64,000 bases of DNA from Yponomeuta sedellus (lineage: Eukaryota; Arthropoda; Insecta; Lepidoptera; Yponomeutidae): the NCBI GenBank assembly GCA_934045075.1, contig OW203751.1, positions 6,645,822-6,709,821 on the forward strand. Reading direction: 5' to 3'. A program made the position numbers and the translations under genes. The notes beneath the pieces were generated by a model that worked only from the letters and a program-made list of their open reading frames with translations, did no database searches and was not told the DNA's origin. Below, one piece after another: positions 32,945 to 43,075 of this stretch. The stretch's first letter is position 1. Each line of letters opens with the position of its first letter.

Positions 32945-33295
32945 AAAGCGCTCGTGGCCTAGCGGAACCGAGTGATTGGAATCAATCACTTGAGTTAAGC
33001 AACAACAGGCGCGATCAGGTGCAGGATGGGTGACAGTCCCCTGGTTCCCGCTAGTGGCATTTTTCTGGGCGCTTCCGTGCTTCGCACGTTGGTGCCGGCT
33101 GTCATGTAATGGCTGTCGTTAAGCCATATCAGAGGCCTTATGGGCGGCTTGATAACTTCTGACAGTAAGGCCCGCCACTGTCTTACAATCCTCCACCAAC
33201 CCGGACTTGGCCTCCGTGGTGGAGTATGGCCTAACCATTCTGCGATGCAGGAAGAAACCCGTGGACATACAAAGGTTGATATCGATATCGATTAA
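32945..33295 (+). mobile_element. 5S-derived SINE, nearly complete
   Basis: CGCTCGTGGCCTAGCGGAAC, GAGTTAAGCAACAACAGGCG and GGATGGGTGAC are 5S-like. The body and tail are complete and end GACATACAAAGGTTGATATC. Confidence 0.8.
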
Positions 33296-33499
33296 TCCTA
33301 ATAAATATACCTAGTAGATCTTTTCAGAACCGACTGAAAATAAGCCAGGTCTTAGAATCCAGAACTTTAATGCAGTTTTTCCAAAAGCGACCGTTTTTAG
33401 CGGCAATCGATTAAATCCTAGGTTGTTGGTCCTACGTTTTAAATAGTTGTCACAGTAATTGTTTAGATGTAGGTATGATGTTCACTTAAAAAATACACA

Positions 33500-33835
33500 G
33501 AACCAGCTGACCCAGCGAACTTCGTACCGCCTACGATCAATTCTTTAAATTATTTTCTCCGTGAGAGCCATTCTCGTACTTCAAGGAATATTTTTATAAA
33601 AGAATTAGTTAAATCGGTTCTGCTGCTCTCGAGATTTGCGCTTACCAACACATTCAGCGATTCATTTTTATATTATAAGCTGACCCAGCGAACTTACCAT
33701 CGATTCTTTAAAAAAATGTTTTTTTCTCTACGTGAACCATTTTCGTACTTCAAGGAATATTCTAAAAAAAGAATTAGCAAAATCGGATCAGCTGCTCTCG
33801 AGATTTGCGCTTACCAACACATTCAGCTATTCTTA
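33500..33835 (-). mobile_element. Two copies of the 'CGAACTTCGTACCGCC' repeat
   Basis: Copies at about 33500-33678 and 33679-33835 both start AGCTGACCCAGCGAACTT and end with CACATTCAGC. Confidence 0.7.
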
Positions 33836-34119
33836 TGATTTTCATTGAATTGGTGGCCCTAGTTGGCACCGCATTAGTTAACGCGCGGGTAACTTTTTGG
33901 CAGCTCTAAAAGTCGGACGCGTGGTTGCGCGTAACCTGTTATGGTCTGGTATAGCCTTTATTTAGGTCTTTCGTTCCGATGTCCGTCATGCGTCAGGATG
34001 AAAAAAGCTGTACATTGCCACGTTTCTAACTCGCCATGAGGCAAAGTCGCATTGGCCCTGCAGGACGATTTTACATTTTACATCCAGCTGTTGTATTACG
34101 TAACTTTCAACTCATCAGG

Positions 34120-34560
34120 GTTTCTATTAACGTAAGTATCCACTGAGTTGAGTGACGTTGATTTTTACGTTTTTTATGCTACTCCAGTTGTCAAATGCAT
34201 ACATATTTTGATACTTTGGAGTCGTCTTAATGCTTAACTGTAAACGTACCCAGCGCTGGAATTTTCTTTTTAAACTCTCAGCACATATTGAGTCGGAACC
34301 CATTTGCATTTGCCGCACCCACGAAGCTGTTCATTCTTGTCTTACCTTTAGGTACTTACCGTACCGCATAAACTGATTAGCTAAATTTGTATTGTTACTG
34401 TATGCTTCTGTCTTGACTTATTGCTTACTGTTATTATTCTGTGCCTTAATTTGTGATGCTTTATGTACGTGACGTGTGCCTTATGGAAATAAATTATGTC
34501 TATCTAACTCGATAGAGTGGAGTGGAATGTCACGTGATAGAAGGACAGTATACCTAAGTG
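34120..34560 (+). mobile_element. 'GAGTTGAGTGACGT' repeat with an insertion
   Basis: The halves 34120-34248 and 34508-34560 match 21150-21310. The insertion between them ends GGAAATAAATTATGTCTATC, like a retroposon 3' tail. Confidence 0.6.
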
Positions 34561-34859
34561 CCAAATATGAAAAGTGAAAAAATGTTTATGCAAATTTGTG
34601 AAGCTTATAGAACTAATAATTTAAACAATTGGCACAAAATATAACATGGAGGAGTAACAGTGCCCCCACACTAGGCATAGGTCTAGGTCAGTGAAATACT
34701 TACATAATATATAGAGATATATTATGTAAGTATTTGACTGACCGGAGTAGCAATCGCGGTAAAACTAACGCGCAAGCCTTTATCTAAGCGAGTCTAATGT
34801 CAAACTGTGTAAAACGTCAACGGTCGAAGTAGAACGGTTCAGAAATGTGACCATTTTCT

Positions 34860-35800
34860 TCTGGGGTGCATCGTGTAGGTAAGTCCTCCATTTTTATCGA
34901 GTTGTCTGACTTAGCATACTCCGAACTGTCTGTTAAATACAAGACACTTAGGAGTCGTCTAAGCGGTCGAACTACCCGATAGAGTGGAAAGTTACGTGAT
35001 AAGGCCAGTTTCTGAATTAAGAATTTCGTTAAGTAAATAGTTAACTCTAGCGTTGTCTCATCGCATTCCTCAAAAAAGTGCGTGATAAAAATGGAGGCAT
35101 TTTTATCGAGTTGTCTGACTTAGCATACTCCGAACTGTCTGTCAAATACTTGCATATTTTGACACTATGGAGTCGTCTAAGCGGTCTTAATACCCCATAG
35201 GGTAGAAAGTTACGTGTTATGGACCAGTTTCTGAGTTGAGAATAATTTAGCTAAGTAAATAGTCGCCAAAATTGTCGATGTTGGAGCTGCAACCGCTAAG
35301 CTGAAGTGGAACTGGGCGGGTCATCTAAGCCGTATGGGCCCAGAGAGGTGGGCAAAAATCGTCACTGACTGGGTTCCGCGCGACGGATATCGCAAACGTG
35401 GCCGACCCAAGCGGAGATGGCGGGACGACCTTACAACCTTTCTGCCGGACTGGCAGGAAGTGGCCATGAACAGGGAGGAATGGAAGACAAAAGGGGAGGC
35501 CTTTGCCCAGCAGTGGGACACAATCGAGGCTACATAAAAAAATATAGTTAACTGTATTAGTGCGCTGTCTCATCGAATTCCTCAAAAAAGAGCGTGATAA
35601 AAATGGAGGAATTATTATCGAGTTGTCTGACTGAGCATATTCCGAACTGCCTGTCAAATACATGCATATTTTGACACTATGGAGTCGTCCAAGCGGTCTT
35701 AATACCCCATAGGGTAGAAAGTTACGTGATAAGGGCCAGTTTCTGAATTAAGAATTTCGCTAAGTACCTAAATAGTTCACTGTAGCGCTGTCTCATCGAA
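34860..35800 (+). repeat. Three copies of a 160-200 bp unit, one interrupted
   Basis: ATCGAGTTGTCTGACTTAGC (last copy with TGAGC) with CCGAACTGTCTGT recurs at about 34897, 35107 and 35617. ATTTTGACACTATGGAGTCG occurs in two of them. An RTE fragment (35285-35540) lies inside. They are distantly related to the 21150 repeat, and a further fragment is at 52130-52215. Confidence 0.7.
35285..35537 (+). pseudogene. RTE-type LINE C-terminal fragment
   Basis: The translation has LKWNWAGHLSRMGPERWAK and RGRPKRRWRDDLTTF, and ends GEAFAQQWDTIEAT. This is the usual C-terminal end of RTE-like retrotransposon proteins (WAGHxxR...GRPxxRWxDD...QQW). Everything upstream is missing. Confidence 0.75.
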
Positions 35801-36332
35801 TTCCTCAAATAAGAGTGTGACAGAACTTATTGCACTTAAACAAGTGCAATTAAAGTGCAAAATAAAATACGGCGTAGGTAGTCCCACTTCCTTTCTGTGT
35901 GTTCCACGCCTATAGAGTCGTGTTTTTTATAAATAACATTGTGTTACTGTGGCTCTTTAACTGTCTTCTTTGCTCTTGCCACTTCCGAGTGACCCCAAAC
36001 TTTCTTTCTTTCCCCCTGTAAAGTTAGATTAGAACTATTTTGACTGCTAATAGAATTGCTCCAGGCATCTCTAGACAATTGAAAACTCCAGGGAAAAAGA
36101 CGAACTAGTCACTTTTTTTTTAAACTTATCTGTGAATGCAGTTAAGTAGGGAATTACCGTTAGGTACTCAAAACCGTAAATAGTAAACCGAACACGGTAA
36201 AAAGAAATGAGTCTTGGAGCTTAAAAAATCGCATACAGGGAAATAGTTGCATAATTAAGTCAAACTTTCAAAATGCAATATCTCCAAATGTTTGTTGCGT
36301 GACTAGTTTGTCTTTTTTCCTGGGGTCTTCAT

Positions 36333-36527
36333 ATGGTCTTAACCGACAGTCCGCCTTGCCGGGGCGGCCTCAAAGAAGAGGAAACATCCGCCCACGTGAC
36401 CATTCACTGCGAAGGCGAGGAAAAGCAACGGACCGCCATCATTGGGAAGCCGGGGTCCCTTCAGGAAGCCCGCAGTGACATCGGAGCACTGCTGGCTTTC
36501 AGGAAAGAGATTGGCTGGCTGGAGTAA
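36333..36527 (+). pseudogene. LINE C-terminal fragment, zinc-knuckle-like
   Basis: The frame has EEETSAHVTIHCEGE, SLQEARSDIGALLAFRKEIG and WLE*. It resembles the C-terminus of R1/I-type LINE proteins downstream of RNase H. The first cysteines of the C2HC motif are partly lost. Confidence 0.5.
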
Positions 36528-36540
36528 ACTTACAGCTCCA

Positions 36541-37217
36541 ATACAGTCTATTTATCCTGACTTGCCCATTTTAGTAAACAAAATAATACCCGTACTGCCA
36601 TACCATATTCCCATAAATGAAGCAATCGAGGAGACTATTTTAGACCACACGTTGCCAATTTTATTAACAGAGTTTATGAACTCGTGAGAAAATACGTAAT
36701 GTAGAGAGTATTGTAAAGAGGTTCGAAATTAGCCGTTAGTCGCTTATTAGCTCAGTTGAAAGAGCGCTGGCACCGTTAGCCAGAGGTCGCGGGTTCGAGT
36801 CCCGGCGTGGGTGGAATTTTCAGCCTCAGTTTCAGAAAAAAATCAGGAATTTTCAGCCTAACTGTCAGCCGCAGTTAGGTTTAAGATCGGAACGATATCA
36901 CTGTGGGTACAGTGATATTGTTCCGATGTTAAACCTAACTGCAAAGTAGGTAGTCGGGGCTGTAAGTTATGCAATTTGCTTAAGTCAGATGTCGCTGCCT
37001 GTACGTAATACAGAGAATAGTGTAAAGAGGTTCGAAATTTCACTGATGCCGTGAGTCGCCCATTGGCTCAATTGGTAGAGCGCTGGCACGGATAGCCAGA
37101 GGTTGCGGGTTCGAATCCCGGCATGGGTGAAATTTTTAGCCTCTAAATAGGTTTTTAAAATTGTCCTTTGCACAGGTTAGTGCACTAAATTGGACAAGTA
37201 AGGATAAATAGACTGTA
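36541..37217. mobile_element. TIR MITE carrying inserted tRNA-like elements
   Basis: ACAGTCTATTTATCCTGACT at the left is mirrored by AGGATAAATAGACTGT at the right, the same termini as 38133-38385. tRNA-like units (36735-36815 and 37055-37130, plus strand) and the family body fill the centre. Confidence 0.7.
36715..37180 (+). mobile_element. Two tRNA-like units with body
   Basis: The first unit has GCTCAGTTGAAAGAGCGCTG and GGTTCGAGTCCC, the second GCTCAATTGGTAGAGCGCTG and GGTTCGAATCCC. Between them is the body with GATATTGTTCCGATG. Confidence 0.75.
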
Positions 37218-37632
37218 CGTACAATGGCCCAATCAGGAGGCTAGGTGCGGAAATCTCAGGTCTAACTGACTAACTAAGAGTTACTGCAACTTTCTTGAGA
37301 TCACACGCTGGAGGTCGCCTGTTGGCTGCTGTGGTCTGAGAGCACCGAGTTGAGGTCCGACTCTCGGAGAGTCGGTGGAGTGCCGAAAGGGAAGTCCTGG
37401 TGAAGATAAAGATAGGATAAACAAAACTGTTTCATCATCGTATTGTATGGAATCAGGCGTTACTTTGCGGAAATCCATAATACCTACTCGTAGCATTAAA
37501 ATGTGAAAATTAGGTACTTTGCTAAATTTCGCCAAAAATCCCACAAGCACCATGCGGTTAGTCAATGCACCGCCCTCCCTCCCACTTTTTCAAGCAGAAG
37601 CGAGATACGAACACACCACCACCGACACAAAT

Positions 37633-37696
37633 ACTTGTGTGAGAAAATGACGCGTTGCGCCTCAAACACGAACGAGGCATCCTCAGGCTCACAAGT
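37633..37696 (-). ncRNA. Degenerate hammerhead ribozyme motif in Penelope terminal region
   Basis: It matches the motif at 47095-47158 (CTGAGGA, stem II TGCCTC/GAGGCG, stem I ACTTGTGTGAG). The conserved GAAA is GCAA here, so cleavage is probably lost. Confidence 0.6.
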
Positions 37697-37793
37697 GACT
37701 GTCACCGCAAAAACCGTATTTATAGGCTATGCCGCCCGCCCCCCGATAACGTAATCTAACCGTCAAACCTGTGACAGTTAAACCGTCAACCGC

Positions 37794-38132
37794 CTAACGG
37801 TCATTATTGTTTTGCGCAAAAATAGCGATTAATGGGGAAATAGAGGAACTGGCCAACTGTTCATTCAGCATTGTAAGCAACCTATCCCTAGATAATTTGG
37901 TAATTTCCAGGTGCTCAAGTATGGATAATCTCAACCCCTTATTGCAGGTGCGTAAAATTTCCAAATTATGGTTATTATTAAGTACATGACCTGTATCCAA
38001 AAGGTGTTGGGCAAAGTGAGATTTATCCGGATGATTGTTCCGGAAAGCCGCCACATGCTCCCTATACCGAGTTATGAAACTCCTACCCGTCTGGCCAATA
38101 TACACTCCATTACATTCCGGACAAGCAACTTT
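37794..38132 (-). pseudogene. Penelope GIY-YIG endonuclease domain
   Basis: KVACPECNGVYIGQTGRSF shows the CxxC and the Y-I-G core, followed by RYREHVAAFRNNHPDKSHFA and HLLDTGH. The domain appears intact to its stop but is cut off from the RT by the MITE. Confidence 0.82.
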
Positions 38133-38385
38133 TATACAGTCTATTTATTGTTACTTGTCCAATTTAATAAACAAGATTCTAACCTTAAAATTGAGATAAG
38201 ATGCCTAAACTAGACATTTTCTCGCAAATTCATGAACTATGTTTATAAAATTGGCAGCGTGTTATTTAAAAGAGTGTTCCAGGTTACTTCATATAGAAAT
38301 ATGGCAGTTTTGGACTAAAAAGTCACAGTTTAAGGGTAGAATCTTGTTTACTAAATTGGACAGGTAAGAATAAATAGACTGTACA
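38133..38385. mobile_element. TIR MITE inserted in the Penelope ORF
   Basis: Inverted ends of about 45 bp start CAGTCTATTTATTGTTACTT and finish AAGAATAAATAGACTG, flanked by TA on both sides, as for Tc1/mariner-type insertions. Confidence 0.8.
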
Positions 38386-38731
38386 CCCCAGACCGCTGGG
38401 ATCTATCCACCCTCTCTTTTTGATTGCACAAATTCCTAGCCCGAACGGAACCCGTATTCCAGATCTCATTAACGTCCGGTGGATTTTTTTCAGAAATCTG
38501 ACCTATATAGGTAATTTTTGACTTCACTTTTTGAGGCCTTTTAGATGGCACTGCGTATAAAAGTCTACTAACCATACCGTTCCGCTTCCTGACCACCAGT
38601 CTATCAATCATTCGTTTGCTATATCCGTTTGCAACTGCTATTTGATAGATGGTATTTAGCTCCTTGTTGTAATTAGCAGAAGACATTGGCACAGTTAGCA
38701 AACGGTGAATATAGCTATGGCATGCTGCCAT
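38351..38731 (-). pseudogene. Penelope reverse transcriptase, C-terminal fragment
   Basis: The frame encodes LLTVPMSSANYNKELNTIYQ and ANGYSKRMIDRLVVRK, the segment between RT and GIY-YIG domain typical of Penelope-like elements. It is cut by a MITE at 38385. Confidence 0.7.
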
Positions 38732-38739
38732 TTTGTGGG

Positions 38740-39130
38740 GAAGGAGAGCGCCTTATTGAAACCGGCAGATCATTTCACAGCCGGGCGGCCCTCACCGCAA
38801 ATGAGTTACCCAAGAACCACGTCGAGTGATTTGGCGTCTTCAGCATCAGAGTCAGGTCAGACCGCAGTGCCCGGCTATGGGAATCGCTGAGGTAAACAAA
38901 GCGCTCTATGTGCGCTTTAAGCGCGCTCAATGTGTACATTACAGTTTGTATGATACGACAACCTACGAGTGGACTAACAATTACCGACCGTGTTATGTGT
39001 GCTTTTTCTCCCTGTAAATGTATTGTTGTATCGCCTCTTGACTGTTCTAATTATTTCAATCTAATTTGAATTTCCTAAGTCCTCCTAAGTCCAAAATTTT
39101 GATTTGATTACAATAAAAGGGGTTATAAAA
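38740..39130. other. Probable further Penelope remnant, no gene seen
   Basis: The sequence just upstream of the Penelope RT fragment has no long frame and no recognised domain. Confidence 0.35.
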
Positions 39131-39190
39131 ATAAGACCGCTAATATCGTGTCGTTCCCGTCCAGAGTAAAACCACCCTAAGCGCACTCAC

Positions 39191-39332
39191 ATTGGCATGC
39201 GTGGGCAGCGTCCGCGGCGCTGGCGGCGCCGGCGGGGGTGCCCGGGGCGCGGCGGGGGAGTTGCACTCGTTGCACTCCGGAGGGTTGACAGCGCCGCGCA
39301 CTGAGCGGCGCGACCACGATTCAGGGAGGCAA
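39191..39332 (-). CDS. RAPSN: Rapsyn exon 12 (second half of RING, Pro-rich tail)
   Basis: The exon is 142 nt, phase 2 to phase 0. CLPESWSRRSVRGAVNPPEC and NEC supply the remaining RING cysteines, then a Pro/Ala-rich tail ending LPTHAN at a GTGAGT donor. If the intron is retained the frame runs 16 more codons to a stop near 39140. A copy of its acceptor side is at 39733-39798. Confidence 0.82.
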
Positions 39333-42300
39333 CTGTTGAAAAAAAACAAGATCTATAGGGTGTGAAGCGCTCGTGGTCTAGTCTAGGCGAACCAAGTGAT
39401 TGTAATCAATCAATTGAGTTAAGCAACAACAGGCGCGGTCAGGTGTATCCCGTAACTACCGCTAGTGGCATTTTTCCGAGCGCTTCCGTGCTTCACAAGG
39501 CACGTTAAGCCGTTGGTGCCGGCTGTCATGTAAAGGCGGTCTTTAAAGCATGTCAGAGGCTTTGATAACCTCTGACAGTAAAGCCCGCCACTGTCTTACA
39601 ATCCTCCACCAACCCGGACTAGGCCCCCGTGGTGGATTATGGCCTACCCAATAAAATCCCCATTCAAAGACTTAAAAACGAAGCAGGCGACTACCGCTTC
39701 CATAACCTAACCTAACACATCTCTTTATTGTCGTTATTTTTTGGCGGCGCGATCACGTTTCAGGGAGGTAACTGCTAAATAAAACAAGATTTATAAGGTG
39801 TAACACAGCGGCCCGGTGGATGACAAACGCGCCAGAGGAAGGGCACCGACAAGACGTTCGGACGTCATAAAAGCGGCAGCTGGTGGCAGTGTGGCGAGCA
39901 CATGTCAAGTCTGCGCGCGCACTACAAACTCCAACATTCCTGCATCGCGCAATCAAAGTGTTTCAATGACATACCATATAAATTTAACGTCCGACTAACA
40001 ATAGTCGGACCGGCCGTTCCCAGGCATACGATCTGACTGGCAGGAAATTCCCCTTTATAGTGGAAGGGCACGATCACCCGCTCTTCCCTATAGCAGCATG
40101 AAAGCTTCCGGAACCAAGAAGCTTTGTTCTCCGTCTTGGTTTCGGAATCTTTCGGTCTGTAAAATGTAGCCTACATTCGTTGCACGGCAGCGAAACCAGC
40201 GAATCTCGGTAGCGCGCGCAGGAGGGCGCCACCAAAGCGGATTCTATGGACTGACCCTAAATAATGTGTAATACTGAAATTTCCTTTTTATTTACCTACT
40301 AAAAGTGTGTATTGAAACTAACTCCTAGGGCGTTCTACCGTTATCATCTACCGTTTTTTTCCGATCAGAGTTGTTCGAAATTCTTACTAATTGCCAATAT
40401 GGTTCAATGGCAGCAAATCTCTGGAAGTGTAGGACGCCCTCCGACCAGGTGGGATGATGATCTGCGAAAAACTGCCGGCAGATGCTGGATGCGTCAAGCT
40501 GAAGACAGGGCGTTATGGCGCTCATTAGGAGAGGGCTAGGTCCAGCTGTGGACTACAAAATATAGCCTGAAGAAGAAGAAGAAGAAAGCTCTGGCTGCTA
40601 AACCAGCGGCTCGCAGCAGCGCACTCTGGAACGTGCCAGCCGCTAGCTTTACTCATGGTCATTTTCTTAGTAGGAGCCTTCCTTGGCTTGGGCATATCTC
40701 TATATTTTGGCGCTATTCCGGAGGCTGTTAAACTTTAAATAACCAATCAGGATTTCCAACAAAGCGATACTTAAACTCTCTCGGCACGACACCTAACCAA
40801 ACCTATGATTGTTCTCATAGTAGGTACCTATTTTTCTGTGATTCCGGAGATTCATTCAGGCGTAAGCCACCAATACTCACGCCTGGTGCACGATATGGTT
40901 GCAGAGCAGTGATGCAGGAGAGCGCCTAAGCTGCTATTTTGCACTAACCTTACCCATCAGGGATTCTAATTTGGAATTTTTCCCGATCTCGCGTAACTGT
41001 CCACTCTATTGGGTTCAACTTTTTGTCGATACCAAAGTGCCAAAATATCTGTTTTTACCTCAGATTTTTGTGTTCTGAGGTTTTTACCCACTTACGATAT
41101 ACTCGTAGGTAACTCCATAAAGTGGAGGACTTGCGTACTGTACTGTCGCCCCAGGGTGATTCTAAATTCAATAGAGTCCGCTAGTAAAGGTGAAGTCAGC
41201 AAGCTGAAGTGGCAGTGGGCGGGCCATATCTCGCGAAGAACCGACAACCGTTGGAGTAAACGTGTCCTTGAGTGGAGACCGCGACTCGGCAAACGTAGTG
41301 TGGGTCGCCCTCCGACTAGGTGCGTTGACGATCTGCGAAAAACTGCAGGCAGATGCCGGATGCGGCAAGTTGTTGACAGATCGCTATGGCGCTAATTGGG
41401 GGAGGGCTGTGTCCAGCAGTGGACTAATATAGCCTGACGACAGTAAAGGTGAACTAGTTGTTCTCTGTGTGGTGTCGGCCTAGAGAATAGCACCAACCCA
41501 AATTCTTTCCGCGGGTGTCGTAAAAGGCGACTAAGGGACCCAAACCGGGGGGTGGGCAGCAGCGCCCCAAGCAGTACAATTCCACCGAACTGCGATCCTC
41601 AATCCGCATGCCCAGAGTGGGGATTATGGGCACTACCCCCCCAATGATGGCACAACCTTGCGCTATGGCGCTCATTAGGGGAGAGCTTTGTCCAGCAGTG
41701 GACTAATATAGCCTGAAGAAGAAGAAGTTGTGGGTACTCACGCCTGGTGCACGGTATGGTTACAGGGCAGCGACGCGAGCGGCTCGGCCTAATGCAGCTT
41801 TATCCATGGTTATTTTCTTAGATGGCACCGATTCTTATTCATTCAATCGTAATTAGTTCTATCAGAGTCTCCAATAAAGCTGTAAGTATTCACGCTCGAT
41901 ACTTTACCTAGCCTTTAACTGTTTCAATGGTTTTTATGTATATGTAAAATATATTATTTAGTCTATTTAGATGTATATAGATATGGATGTACTGTTGATT
42001 TTATATATTATTATCTTTGTATATGTGTATGTTTATAATTATTGTACATACCTATTAATAAAAAGTTTAATTGTAAAAAAAGATCTCGAAGCCTTCTCGA
42101 AGTCACCTGTTGGTTGGCTAGAATAAAATACTATTTAGTATTAAGCTCGTCAATTGTACAATCTTTACAGGTACAATAGCGAATTTAATAATAATAATAA
42201 TGCTTTTGAATTGTTACTAGTTGTGGGTACTCACGCCTGGTGCACGATATGGTTGCAGGGTAGCGACGCGAGCGGCTCGGCCCAACGCAGCTTTATCCAC

Positions 42301-42872
42301 TGTTATTTTCTTAGATGGCATCGATTCTTATTCATTTAATCGTATTAACGTGACCGTCTATCAGTCTCCAATAAAGCTGTAATCAATCACGCTCGATACC
42401 TACTTTACCTTGCCTTTAACTTTTTCAATGGTAGGTATAGTATTTTCTAAGGATACCTAACACGAGCACTACAATAAACTTGTCATCCGAGACTACGTCA
42501 CCAGAGAAAGTGCCGAAACGTCGGAAATTTGTAAAGAATGTAATAAACGAGTAAAATCCGTATAAAAACAGTTTTAATTATTGTTTCAATGGTTTTGAAT
42601 TGTTACTATTTGTGGGTACTCACGCCTGGTGCACGATATGGTTGCAGGGCAGCGACGCGAGCGGCTCGGGCTGCTCGGCGAGCGGCTCGCGGCAGCGCGC
42701 GCAGCAGGGCGGCTGCCAGGCGGCGGCGGCGCGGCGCTGCCGGCCGGCGGCGCCGGCGTCGCCCAGCGACGTGTAGATCTCGGCCAGGCGCAGGCGCACG
42801 CGCCGGACCAGCATCTGCCGGGACATTGCTTTTACATACATACATACGTACATACGTACATACATTCATACG

Positions 42873-42904
<32 letters not shown>

Positions 42905-43044
42905 GACATACATACATACATACATACATACATACATACATACATACATACATACATACATACATACATACATACATACATACATACATACATACATACA
43001 TACATACATACATACATACATACATACATACATACATACATACA

Positions 43045-43075
<31 letters not shown>

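Larger units (their letters stand above)
37430..38740 (-). mobile_element. Penelope-like element, 3' part with terminal region
   Basis: In minus orientation it has the end of the RT (38351-38731), a MITE insertion (38133-38385), the GIY-YIG endonuclease (37794-38132) and a terminal region (37430-37793). The terminal region is also found alone at 46915-47340. The 5' part of the RT is missing. Confidence 0.8.
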
